The notes under the pieces were generated by a model, which saw only the letters and a list, made by a program, of their open reading frames with translations, was not told where the DNA came from and ran no database searches. From the NCBI GenBank assembly GCA_937923175.1, contig CALALB010000074.1, forward strand, positions 1-51,080: 51,080 nt of DNA, read 5' to 3'. How positions within the stretch are numbered: the stretch's first letter is position 1; each line of letters starts with the position of its first letter. Made by a program: the position numbers and the translations under genes. This document shows, piece after piece, positions 19,001 through 26,690 of the stretch. Source of the stretch: an uncultured Chromatiaceae bacterium. Lineage in GTDB: Bacteria; Pseudomonadota; Gammaproteobacteria; Chromatiales; Chromatiaceae.

Positions 19001-19361
19001 ACTCCTGGGCGCCCAGTTCACTGCAACCTCGATGATCGGGATGATCGCGCTGGCCGGTATTATCGTGCGCAATTCGATCCTGCTCGTCGATTTTGCCAAT
19101 CAGGAGGTGCGCGCGGGGGCAAGCCTTGCGCAGGCGGTGATCGATGCGGCGGCGATCCGCGCCAAACCGATCGTCTTGACCGCGGTAGCAGCGATGGCGG
19201 GTGCGTTCTTTATCCTGGATGATCCGATCTTTTCGGGTTTGGCGGTCTCGCTGCTGTTTGGTCTCTTTGTCTCGACCCTGTTGACCCTGGTCCTGATCCC
19301 AGTCGCCTATTACGGGGTGATGGTCAAACGGGTTGATTGGATCAGGCGGGAGATCCTCTAG
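16074..19361 (+). CDS. RND family efflux permease, AcrB/MexF-like
   Basis: A 1095-residue inner-membrane proton-driven pump with 12 expected transmembrane helices and two large periplasmic loops. Visible are the porter-domain motif PGASASEIEHLVAGPAEQ, the TM4 proton-relay motif GILVDDAIVVVENI with the paired Asp, and the second-half helices VGLVLIYLLVVAQFRS and SMIGMIALAGIIVRNSILLVDF. A hydrophilic, His-containing linker (AHRPAHPIASAM to PHDHTGHQSR) joins the two halves and is longer than usual. The ATG at 16074 overlaps the adaptor stop. The substrate class is unclear. Conservation of the Asp pair argues for a proton-coupled pump of the hydrophobe/drug or uncharacterised RND group, not a heavy-metal CusA. 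Confidence 0.9.
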   Translation: MTERLGIAGRIAAQFQASEITPLLALVGLLLGLFAVLATPREEEPQIDVTFADIFIPFPGASASEIEHLVAGPAEQVLSEIKGIKHVYSVSRPGLAVVTVQYEVGEDNTQAIVRLFSKVMSKQDWLPPNLGVGSPIIKPKGIDDVPILTLTLWSEDPKVGGYELGQVAHAIEQELKRVPGTRDIYTIGAPRQLVWVRLYPDRLAGFGLDLEQLRRALQSANRIADHLSVTADNEEILVQAGTFLTSPEEIGDLILGVHGGRPVYLRDVAEIERGPETPESYVVMGAGPAAAESGVSPGQPRPAVTIAIAKQPGVNAVNVARAVIDRLEQLKGLFIPDEVKVTVTRNYGATADAKAKKLISKLVFATASVVLLVLVTMGRREAVIVGVAVIVTLMLTLFASWAWGFTINRVSLFALIFAIGILVDDAIVVVENIHRHLGLSQDPLHRLIPKAVDEVGGPTILATLTVIAALLPMAFVTGLMGPYMSPIPINASTGMLISLGVAFVLTPWMSYQLLGAHRPAHPIASAMLTDGRADGQTQGSTAAPHDHTGHQSRLKQLFTRLIGPFVAERGGRRNRWLLLLVVLLLILGSFALPATRLVILKMLPFDNKSEFQIVLDMPEGTSLEQTLRVLAEMGEYLETVPEVANYQIYAGTAAPINFNGLVRQYYLRQGPNLGDIQVNLVDAHHRKAQSHAIVLRLREPLQAIAKHYGGNAKLAEVPPGPPVLAPLVAELYGLDYDVQIEVARQVRAVFERTPEVVDVDDSVEFASRKLTLVVDRAKAARLGVAQASITQALATVLNGEDVSFLHGANVKYAVPIRVEYSEADQADLEQVLALRVRSESGQLVPLAEILTVVEGTRERSIYHKDLLPVVYVIGDVAGRTDSPLYGLFEIAGTLSRELGLEQWYRQPPSNPLALSLKWDGEWQVTYETFRDMGAAYAVGLVLIYLLVVAQFRSYLVPLIIMAPIPLTLVGIIPGHALLGAQFTATSMIGMIALAGIIVRNSILLVDFANQEVRAGASLAQAVIDAAAIRAKPIVLTAVAAMAGAFFILDDPIFSGLAVSLLFGLFVSTLLTLVLIPVAYYGVMVKRVDWIRREIL

Positions 19362-19383
19362 CGAGATCCTAGCCTCTCGGGGC

Positions 19384-19400
19384 GCCGGCGTCTCGCCGGC
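19384..19400. repeat. GC-rich hairpin between convergent RND pump and rnt genes
   Basis: A perfect 7-bp stem (GCCGGCG / CGCCGGC) with a 3-nt loop lies between two convergent genes. No T-run follows it on either strand, so it may be a transcript-stabilising REP-like hairpin rather than a classical terminator. Confidence 0.5.
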
Positions 19401-19560
19401 AATCCATGGGCGTAGGGCCTGAACAGATTGAACTGAATCCTCCCAGATCCATCTCCCCAAAATGGAGAGCTTGGTCAGCCTAGGTGAGACTGCCTCGGCG
19501 CTAGGGATGTCGATTGAGATCTGGGTCTTCAGGCATTTTTTCTGATTTTTGAAGCCGTCT

Positions 19561-20232
19561 TTAGTCACCCGAGCCATTGTTCTGAGGTTCGCGCTCCCAG
19601 AGACGCTGAGGGTCGAGCACCTGGTAACGATTGACGATGGTGCAAAACAGGCGGGCGGTCTGTTCGGCATCATAGATCGCTGAGTGCGCCTCGCTTGCCT
19701 CCCAGGATAGACCTGCCGCCTTGGCCGCCTTGGCCAATACCGTCTGGCCGAACATCAGACCGCTGAGGCTGACGGTGTCAAAAACGCTGAAGCTATGGAA
19801 TGGACTGTATTTATAGCCCGTGCGTTCGACCGCCGCCTTGATGAAGGCCAGGTCAAAGTGGGCGTTGTGCCCAACCAGGATGGCGCGTTTACAACCCGTT
19901 GCCCTGAGTGCCTTGCGGATGGGGGCGCAGATCTGTTCTAGGGCCTCGCGTTCCGAGACCGCCCCGCGCAATGGATGATGTGGGTCGGTGATGCCGGTGA
20001 AGGCCAGGGCGCGCGGATCGAGTTCAGCGCCTGGAAAGGGTAGAACATGGCAGGCCAGGGTTGGTTCAGGTGCCAGCAGGCCATCCGGCCCCATGCCGAT
20101 AATGATGGCAGCGATCTCAAGCAGGGCATGGCGCTGGGGATCGAAGCCAGCCGTCTCCACATCCACCACCACAGGGAGAAAGCCGCGAAAGCGCTGCGCG
20201 ATACCGGGGATTATCTCAGATCGATCGTTCAT
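19561..20232 (-). CDS. rnt: Ribonuclease T
   Basis: A 223-residue DEDDh 3'-5' exoribonuclease that trims the 3' ends of tRNA and other stable RNAs. Exo I is DVETAG (Asp24, Glu26), Exo II is GHNAHFD (Asp127) and Exo III is HSAIYDAEQTA (His183, Asp188). Other RNase T features are RFRGFLPVVVDVETAGF, LAFTGITDPHHPLRGAVSE and FGQTVLAKA. The ATG at 20232 reproduces the usual RNase T N-terminus; a TTG 36 nt upstream would give an extra leader. It is convergent with the RND operon and divergent from mlaA. Confidence 0.95.
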   Translation of the reverse strand: MNDRSEIIPGIAQRFRGFLPVVVDVETAGFDPQRHALLEIAAIIIGMGPDGLLAPEPTLACHVLPFPGAELDPRALAFTGITDPHHPLRGAVSEREALEQICAPIRKALRATGCKRAILVGHNAHFDLAFIKAAVERTGYKYSPFHSFSVFDTVSLSGLMFGQTVLAKAAKAAGLSWEASEAHSAIYDAEQTARLFCTIVNRYQVLDPQRLWEREPQNNGSGD

Positions 20233-20512
20233 GGACGACAGCATAGGGTCCAGCAGAGCGTCTGCCAATGCCCACAGGGTGAAGACAACAAAAAAATTGT
20301 CTTATCGCGACAACCCCCCTCTAGGCATTGCGGCAGATAGGCGCTAGGGTCTCGGTATATGGCTGAGGATTCTGGTGCGCACCCGAATGACCCCTAAGCG
20401 GTTTTTTTGAGATCACTGGTGATCGAGCATTTCTTGGGCACAGCCTCTCTGCCAGGTCCAGGCTGTGATAGGATCTCGACTAACCTGAAGATCAGCGCGC
20501 GGGATTTGGCAA

Positions 20513-21259
20513 GTGAGGATTCCTTATCGAACCTGGCGGCTCGCGCTCCTATGCCTGCTATCCGCGGCGTTTGGGATGGGTTGCGCCTACCAGAAGGTAC
20601 GCAACCCAGATCCCCGCGATCCCTTGGAACCCTTCAACCGCGTTGTTTTTCGCTTCAATACAGATTTTGATCGCTCATTCGGCCAACCGGTCGCACGTCT
20701 ATATCAACGAATTGCCCCCGAGCCAGTCGATCGCGGGCTCACCAACTTTTTCAACAATCTCGCCGACGTCGGCTCGGTAGCAAACAATGTCCTGCAATTT
20801 AAGATGGCGCGCGCAGGCAGCGACCTTGGGCGCATCTTCATCAATTCGACCATCGGTCTATTGGGGTTTGTCGATGTCGCCAGCAATGTCGGCTTGCCGA
20901 GCTACAAGGAGGATTTCGGTCAAACCCTGGGTTATTGGGGACTTGAGCCTGGGGCCTATCTGGTCCTGCCCCTGATTGGGCCAAGCAGTATGCGCGAGCT
21001 CATGGCGATGAGCGGGGACCTGTTACTGGATCCCTTGTTCTGGGGCAGGAATGACTGGGTGCGTTGGAGCAGCATCGGTCTCAAGGTGATCGACCAACGC
21101 GCTGATCTGCTGAAGACAAGCGAGATCCTCGAGACGGCCGCCCTGGATCCCTATCTGTTGGTGCGCGATGCCTATCTCCAGCGCCGGCAAAGCCTGGTTT
21201 ATGACGGGTATCCCCCAGAGGTCGAACAGCCGGATTTTTGGGATGAGATCCAGTTCTGA
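20513..21259 (+). CDS. mlaA: MlaA (VacJ) phospholipid-binding outer-membrane lipoprotein
   Basis: A 248-residue lipoprotein of the Mla pathway, which removes mislocalised phospholipids from the outer leaflet of the outer membrane. It starts with GTG and a signal peptide ending at a lipobox-like FGMGC (Cys24; the -3 Gly is atypical). The family block DPRDPLEPFNRVVFRFN follows at about 34-50. Also present are FFNNLADVGSVANNVLQFK, GRIFINSTIGLLGFVDVAS, KEDFGQTLGYWGLEPGAYLVLP and LIGPSSMRE. The usual partners mlaFEDCB are not in the window. No strong ribosome site precedes the GTG. It is convergent with pyrC. Confidence 0.93.
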   Translation: MRIPYRTWRLALLCLLSAAFGMGCAYQKVRNPDPRDPLEPFNRVVFRFNTDFDRSFGQPVARLYQRIAPEPVDRGLTNFFNNLADVGSVANNVLQFKMARAGSDLGRIFINSTIGLLGFVDVASNVGLPSYKEDFGQTLGYWGLEPGAYLVLPLIGPSSMRELMAMSGDLLLDPLFWGRNDWVRWSSIGLKVIDQRADLLKTSEILETAALDPYLLVRDAYLQRRQSLVYDGYPPEVEQPDFWDEIQF

Positions 21260-21317
21260 TCCCCCGATCCGTGCCTCTCTGATCAAGGGTGAGCGGATCT
21301 GCTCTGTGCCGGCTGAC

Positions 21318-22388
21318 TTAGGGTAGATCATGCGTATCTGATTGCACCAGCTCGGCCCGCCACCGGATCAGCTCGCCGGCCCGGAAGGGGATGAGCCGGT
21401 CGTCACCAAATGCATAAGACAGAGTGACGGTCCAAGGGTCTTGGAACAACCGGACCCGCCCCGGATTGCGCGGCAGGCCATAAAAATCTGGCCCATGCCG
21501 GCTGGCAAACCCCTCGAGGCGATCCAGGGCGCCGGCCTGCTCGAAGAGCTCGGCATACACCTCCAAGGCTGCATGGGCATTGAAGATCCCGGCGCACCCG
21601 CAGGCGGATTCCTTGGCCCTGAGCGGATGGGGGGCGCTGTCTGTCCCCAAAAAAAACCTGGGATCGCCGCTGGTTGCGGCCTCGAGCAATGCCAGCCGGT
21701 GACGCTCGTGTTTGAGCACCGGCAGGCAATAGAGATGAGGCCGGATGCCGCCCGCAAGCAGGGCATTGCGGTTATAAAGCAGATGATGGGGGGTGATGGT
21801 CGCCGCAAGGGTCTCTGGGCCGGCGCGCACCAAATTGGCCGCCTCGGCGGTGGTGATATGCTCGAGCACGATCCTCAACCCCGGCAGCCGATCGATCAGT
21901 GGGCGCAGGACCTGCTCGATAAAGACCGCCTCGCGGTCAAAGATATCCACCCGCGGATCGACCACCTCGCCGTGGATGAGCAGCGGCATGCCAAGCGCGC
22001 GCATCGCCTCCAAGACCGGTTGCAGGCGCCAGATATCGGTCACCCCCTGGTCCGCATGGGTGGTGGCACCAGCTGGATAGAGCTTACAGGCAAAGACCGC
22101 ACCGCTTGCCTTGGCGCGCTCGATCTCGGCCGGGCTCGTTTGATCGGTGAGATAGAGGGTCATCAAGGGCTGAAAGAGGCTGCCAGCAGGAAGGGCAGCC
22201 AGGATACGCTCGCGATAGGCGAGCGCCTGGTCGGTCGTAGTCACCGGCGGCCTGAGGTTCGGCATGACGATGGCGCGGGCAAAGATGCGGGCGCTCGAGC
22301 CCACCACCGCGGCAAGCTGGGGTCCATCGCGCAGATGCAGATGCCAATCATCGGGTTGAATGAGCTCGATTTGAGTGGTCGCGTTCAT
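21318..22388 (-). CDS. pyrC: Dihydroorotase, class II (PyrC)
   Basis: A 356-residue amidohydrolase catalysing reversible cyclisation of carbamoyl aspartate to dihydroorotate in pyrimidine synthesis. The binuclear zinc ligands are all visible: His16 and His18 (DDWHLHLRDG), carbamylated Lys102 (CKLYPAGATTH), His139 (LIHGEV), His177 (LEHITT) and Asp250 (GTDSAPH). Length and motifs match the E. coli-type enzyme rather than the longer class I form. The ATG at 22388 fits the family start; the longer frame upstream has no homologous residues. It follows potI on the same strand with an 80-bp gap. Confidence 0.96.
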   Translation of the reverse strand: MNATTQIELIQPDDWHLHLRDGPQLAAVVGSSARIFARAIVMPNLRPPVTTTDQALAYRERILAALPAGSLFQPLMTLYLTDQTSPAEIERAKASGAVFACKLYPAGATTHADQGVTDIWRLQPVLEAMRALGMPLLIHGEVVDPRVDIFDREAVFIEQVLRPLIDRLPGLRIVLEHITTAEAANLVRAGPETLAATITPHHLLYNRNALLAGGIRPHLYCLPVLKHERHRLALLEAATSGDPRFFLGTDSAPHPLRAKESACGCAGIFNAHAALEVYAELFEQAGALDRLEGFASRHGPDFYGLPRNPGRVRLFQDPWTVTLSYAFGDDRLIPFRAGELIRWRAELVQSDTHDLP

Positions 22389-22468
22389 CTCTTTGTTTCT
22401 GAGGCTATGAATCCTCTCTGGTAGTCCAGGGTTCAATCCGCTCCCCCAGTGCGCCAGTGTCTGAAGAT

Positions 22469-23260
22469 TCAACGCCGGCGCATTGACTGGCCAGCGATGA
22501 GGACCGCGATCGCGACCAGGGCGACGATCAGGGTCGCTAGGGCATTGATCTGGGGTGAGATCCCCATACGTACGCTCGAATAGATCACCATCGGTAGGGT
22601 GGTTGCCCCTGGGCCAGAGACGAAGCTGGCGATCACCAGATCATCGAGCGATAGGGTAAAGGCCAACAGCCAGCCCGCCAGCAAGGCCGGGGCGATCAGG
22701 GGCAGGGTGATCTGGAGATAGACTGTCAAGGGATGCGCCCCGAGATCCATCGCTGCCTCCTCGAGTGAGCGATCCATCCGCAGCAGGCGTGAGCGCACCA
22801 CGACTGAGACATAGGCCAGACTGAAGGTGATATGGGCGATGGTGATGGTGGTAAAACCCCGGCTCTCTGGCCAGCCGATCGTCTGTTGCATTGCGACAAA
22901 CAGCAAAAGCAACGAGAGACCGATGATCACATCCGGCATCACCAGGGGCGCGGTCAATAACAGCTCAAACAGGGTGCGACCGCGAAAGCGCCCGTGGCGT
23001 ACCAAGGCATTGGCAGCCAGGGTCCCCAGGACAACAGCAACCGTGGCATTGAGCGCCGCGATCCGCACGCTCAGCCATGCGGACTCTAAAAGCTGGCGAT
23101 TGTGCACAAGCTCCCCATACCATTTGAGCGAAAAGCCAGACCAGACTGTGACTAGGCGCGATTCATTGAACGAATACAGGATCAATAAGACGATCGGGAT
23201 ATATAAGAACGCATAGCCAAAGGCCAAGACGCTCAGCAATGGCCAGGATCTGCCCTTCAT
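22469..23260 (-). CDS. potI: Polyamine ABC transporter permease, PotI-like
   Basis: A 263-residue permease with about six membrane helices and the binding-protein-dependent transport loop EEAAMDLGAHPLTVYLQITLPLI at about 173-195, which contacts the ATPase. The N-terminus (YIPIVLLILYSFNESR) and the segment FTLSLDDLVIASFVSGPGATTLPMVIYSSVR are characteristic of PotC/PotI. The ATG at 23260 has GAGG 9 nt upstream, better than an in-frame GTG at 23269. It is the last gene of the potFGHI cluster and pairs with PotH to form the membrane channel for putrescine or spermidine uptake. Confidence 0.92.
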   Translation of the reverse strand: MKGRSWPLLSVLAFGYAFLYIPIVLLILYSFNESRLVTVWSGFSLKWYGELVHNRQLLESAWLSVRIAALNATVAVVLGTLAANALVRHGRFRGRTLFELLLTAPLVMPDVIIGLSLLLLFVAMQQTIGWPESRGFTTITIAHITFSLAYVSVVVRSRLLRMDRSLEEAAMDLGAHPLTVYLQITLPLIAPALLAGWLLAFTLSLDDLVIASFVSGPGATTLPMVIYSSVRMGISPQINALATLIVALVAIAVLIAGQSMRRR

Positions 23261-23327
23261 CTCGATCACCTCGTTTTCGTATTGCCCACCTGAGTGTGCC
23301 GAACAGCGCGGTCCTGGGATCTGTACC

Positions 23328-24233
23328 CTAGTTCATCTCGTTCTCCTGTTGGAGGCGCTGCATAATGACAAAGGGCACGACCAGGATCGCCAGCAGCACG
23401 ATCGCTAAGGATGCAGCCAGCGGCCAGTCCTTGTTGGCAAAGAACTCGGTCCACATCAATTGGCCGACCATGAGGCTACCTGGATTGCCAAGCAGATCGG
23501 GGATGACGAACTCGCCGACCACAGGGATAAAGACCAGCATGCTGCCGGCAATCACCCCGGGCAGAGTGAGAGGGAAAGTGATCCGCCGGAATGCACACCA
23601 GGGCCGACACCCTAGATCTGCCGCCGCCTCGAGCAGGGTCCGATCGAGCCGGGTGAGATTGGCATAAAGCGGCAGGATCATGAAGGGCAGATAGGAATAG
23701 ATCACCCCGATATAGACTGCGGTCTGGGTATGCAAGATCTTCAAGGGCTCATCGATCACCCCGAGCCACAGTAAAAACCCATTGAGCAGGCCATTGGCGT
23801 TCAGGATCCCGATCCAGGCATAGACCCGGATCAAAAACGAGGTCCAAAAGGGCAGGATGATCAGCATCAACAGCGGGACACGCTGGCGTTCGGGCGCAGT
23901 CGCGATCGCATAGGCCATGGGATAGCCGAGTACAAGACAACCCAGGGTCCCGACCAGGGCGACCCATAACGAATTCAGCAAGGCCTGAAGATACAATGAG
24001 TCCTCAGAGATGAGCTGAAGGTTTCTGAGGTTCAGCCGAATCTCCAGCATCCCGTCGACCCATTCCCAAAGGGCCGTATAAGGCGGCTGGGTGAGCGCCG
24101 GCTCAGCCAGGCTGATGCGCAGTACGATCACAAAGGGCAGCAAAAAAAAGAGCCCCAGCCAGAGATATGGTAGGCCGATATTGATCAGCCGCCCAAGGCG
24201 GGGCTCATCATCGCTGACGGCTTGCAGTTTCAT
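23328..24233 (-). CDS. potH: Polyamine ABC transporter permease, PotH-like
   Basis: A 301-residue permease with six predicted helices. It carries the family stretches WTSFLIRVYAWIGILNANGLLN, YSYLPFMILPLYANLTRLD and the ATPase-coupling EAA loop (LLEAAADLGCRPWCAFRRI). The C-terminal region GEFVIPDLLGNPGSLMVGQ is diagnostic for PotB/PotH. Its start codon lies 4 nt after the potG stop, so translation is probably coupled. It forms the transmembrane heterodimer with PotI. Confidence 0.93.
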   Translation of the reverse strand: MKLQAVSDDEPRLGRLINIGLPYLWLGLFFLLPFVIVLRISLAEPALTQPPYTALWEWVDGMLEIRLNLRNLQLISEDSLYLQALLNSLWVALVGTLGCLVLGYPMAYAIATAPERQRVPLLMLIILPFWTSFLIRVYAWIGILNANGLLNGFLLWLGVIDEPLKILHTQTAVYIGVIYSYLPFMILPLYANLTRLDRTLLEAAADLGCRPWCAFRRITFPLTLPGVIAGSMLVFIPVVGEFVIPDLLGNPGSLMVGQLMWTEFFANKDWPLAASLAIVLLAILVVPFVIMQRLQQENEMN

Positions 24234-24237
24234 GGGA

Positions 24238-25380
24238 CTAATCGGTCAAGACCACACCGCTAGTCGGTGACCACTCAACCCAGACCTCCTGATCCCAGGT
24301 CAGTACTTGCTCAGTGCGCGGCTGGGTATTGGTCAGGGTCATCTCGACCAGCAGTCGGCTAGGGGTGCGGATGCGATAGATCGAGACGTCACCGAGATAG
24401 GCGATATCCTCGACTACCCCCTGGAGTTGATTGACCCTCCCATTGTTCGGAGGGGTAGGGCAAAGGCGCAGCTTTTCCGGGCGGATCGCGACCACCACGG
24501 GTGTACCGATAGGATGTGGCTGGAGGCTGCGCATGCGCATCAGGCCACCAAACTGGGCCTCGATGAGAACATCATCCCCTTGCAGATCGATGATCTTGCC
24601 CTCAAAGAGGTTCACCGAACCGATAAACTCGGCGACGAATCTGCTATTGGGGAACTCATAGATCGCGGTTGGGGTATCGACCTGCCGGATCTGGCCGGCC
24701 TCCATGACCGCAATCCGGCTCGACATGGTCATGGCCTCCTCCTGGTCGTGGGTGACGGTGATAAAGGTCGTCCCCAGGCGCTCTTGCAGATTGACCAGTT
24801 CGAACTGGGTGTTTTCGCGCAGGCGTTTGTCGAGCGCCCCCAAGGGTTCATCGAGCAGAAGCAGCTTGGGGTGTTTGGCCAGGCTGCGGGCGAGCGCCAC
24901 CCGCTGGCGCTGCCCGCCGGAGAGCTGATCGGGCCGGCGTTTGCGCAGCGGGGCAATCCGCAACAGCTCCAGCATCTCATTGACCCGCTCCATCCGCTCA
25001 CGCCGCGGCAGACGATCCTGCCTGAGACCGAACTCGATGTTCTGCTCCACCGTCATATGCGGAAAGAGCGCATATGACTGGAACATCATGTTCACTGGCC
25101 GGAAATAGGGGGGGACCTCGGTGACATCGACGCCATCGATATAGATCCGCCCGCTGGTCGGATATTCCAGGCCCGCCAGCAAACGCAGCAGGGTAGTCTT
25201 GCCGCACCCTGAACTCCCCAAGAGCGAAAAGAACTCGCCCTGATAAACCTCCAGGGTCACATCATCGACCGCATAGATGTCTCCAAACCTTTTGGTGACA
25301 CGGTCGATGCGGACATAGGGCCTGGCCTTTGGGTCCTGCCAGGGCTCGAGTGGGCGACGGCTGGGGGTGCCGTTAGCCAC
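24238..25380 (-). CDS. potG: Polyamine ABC transporter ATP-binding protein, PotG-like
   Basis: A 380-residue ABC ATPase. Walker A is GSSGCGKT (55-62), the Q-loop lies in MMFQSYALFPHMTVEQNI, the signature is LSGGQ (152-156), Walker B is LLLLDEP (172-178), and the switch His is in VTHDQEEA. A C-terminal TOBE domain follows (about 285-375: VAIRPEKLRL; VEDIAYLGDVSIYRI). The sequence VPPYFRPVNMMFQ and the length match PotG of the putrescine system. It starts at GTG with AAGGGG about 7 nt upstream. It energises PotH and PotI with substrate delivered by PotF. Confidence 0.94.
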   Translation of the reverse strand: MANGTPSRRPLEPWQDPKARPYVRIDRVTKRFGDIYAVDDVTLEVYQGEFFSLLGSSGCGKTTLLRLLAGLEYPTSGRIYIDGVDVTEVPPYFRPVNMMFQSYALFPHMTVEQNIEFGLRQDRLPRRERMERVNEMLELLRIAPLRKRRPDQLSGGQRQRVALARSLAKHPKLLLLDEPLGALDKRLRENTQFELVNLQERLGTTFITVTHDQEEAMTMSSRIAVMEAGQIRQVDTPTAIYEFPNSRFVAEFIGSVNLFEGKIIDLQGDDVLIEAQFGGLMRMRSLQPHPIGTPVVVAIRPEKLRLCPTPPNNGRVNQLQGVVEDIAYLGDVSIYRIRTPSRLLVEMTLTNTQPRTEQVLTWDQEVWVEWSPTSGVVLTD

Positions 25381-25390
25381 AGCTTACCCC

Positions 25391-26497
25391 TTAGCGTCCT
25401 GATTTGAGGCGCGTCCACAGCCGATTGAGGTTGCGGATCTCGCGCTCGCTGCGCTCGCTTGGGGTAAAGAGACGGGCGCGCACCTCGGGCGGTGGATAGA
25501 TCTCCGGGTCCTCGCGCAGCTCGGCTGACAACAAGGACGTGGCTGCCGAGTTGGCATTGGCATAAAAGATATGATTGGAGGCCGCAGCGATGACCTCGGG
25601 TTTAAGAAGATAGGCGATCAGGGCATGGGCGGCCTCCGGGTTGGGCGCATCCTTGGGGATGGCCATGACATCGACCCAGAGCACAGCGCCCTCACGCGGG
25701 ACTCGATAGATGACCGTAACGCCCTTGTTGGCCTCGGCCGCCCGCTCGCGCGCCTGCAGGATGTCGCCCGAATAGCCATGTGCGACACAGGTGGCACCAT
25801 TAGCCAGGTCGCTGATGTACTGAGACGAATGGAAGTAGCGGATATAGGGGCGCACCTGTTTGATCAGCTCGGCGGCGGCCTCCAGGTCTTCAGGCGCTTG
25901 GCTGTTGGGGTCCTTGCCGAGATAGGTCAGGGCCGCGCTAAAGACCTCAGTTGGATCGTCGAGCAGGCTGATCCCACAGCCGGCCAGCTTCTTGGCCTGC
26001 TCAGGGTCGAAAATCAGCCCCCAGGTATCCAGTGGGGCGTCCTCACCCAGGGCCGCGTGCACCCTGTCCGGATTGATCCCGAGCCCAGTGGTGCCCCACA
26101 TATAGGGGACCAGATAGCGATTGCCCGGATCGACCTTGGCGAGATTGGCCATGATATCGGGATCAAGCCGCTCGAGGCCTGGGAGCTTGGAATGGTCGAG
26201 CGGCTGATAGAGACCGGCCTTGAGATGGCGCGCGGCAAAGGGATGGGTGGTGGGAAAGACCAGGTCATAGCCGCTGGAACCTGCCAGGAGCTTGGCCTCG
26301 AGTACCTCGTTCGAGTCATACAGATCCAATACCGCCCGGATACCAGTCTCTTGCTCGAAACCCGTCAGGGTATCCGGCGCAAAATAGTCGTTCCAATTGT
26401 AGACATGGACCGTCTGCTCCCCGGCGCGCGCTGCCGGCCCGCTGATGAATGCCAGGGCGATGACCAAGGCCAGACCCAGGTCTTTGGCTTGTAACAC
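25391..26497 (-). CDS. potF: Polyamine ABC transporter periplasmic binding protein, PotF-like
   Basis: A 368-residue precursor. The start is a GTG at 26497, chosen because a strong GGAGGAGG lies about 7 nt upstream. A signal peptide (LQAKDLGLALVIALAFIS...AARA) then leads to the mature protein. The mature N-terminus VHVYNWNDYFAPDTLTGFE is the hallmark of PotD/PotF proteins. Also present are YDLVFPTTHPFAARHL, YMWGTTGLGINPD, AHGYSGDILQAR and PREGAVLWVDVMAIPKDAPN, which line the amine-binding cleft. It is the first gene of potFGHI, with a short 10-nt gap to potG. Confidence 0.94.
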   Translation of the reverse strand: MLQAKDLGLALVIALAFISGPAARAGEQTVHVYNWNDYFAPDTLTGFEQETGIRAVLDLYDSNEVLEAKLLAGSSGYDLVFPTTHPFAARHLKAGLYQPLDHSKLPGLERLDPDIMANLAKVDPGNRYLVPYMWGTTGLGINPDRVHAALGEDAPLDTWGLIFDPEQAKKLAGCGISLLDDPTEVFSAALTYLGKDPNSQAPEDLEAAAELIKQVRPYIRYFHSSQYISDLANGATCVAHGYSGDILQARERAAEANKGVTVIYRVPREGAVLWVDVMAIPKDAPNPEAAHALIAYLLKPEVIAAASNHIFYANANSAATSLLSAELREDPEIYPPPEVRARLFTPSERSEREIRNLNRLWTRLKSGR

Positions 26498-26690
26498 GGT
26501 GGACCTCCTCCAAGGGGGATCGATCAAGGGACCATGCCCAACCGGGCGCCGAACCGCCCATCATGCTAACCCATTGCGTCTGCCAGTGGTATGGCCATTC
26601 TGTGAATACGCCTGACCGGCCCTCAGATACAATACAATTAGGCACTCGGGTATCGCCCCCCCTTGTGCTGATTGCCAGATCTCAACCGCT

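Noticed and set aside
20282-20303. AAGACAA / TTGTCTT repeat between rnt and mlaA considered as an operator or terminator
   Set aside because: The loop is a long A-run and the arms are weak; on the plus strand it has no following T-run and no clear gene relation, so evidence was too thin for a feature.
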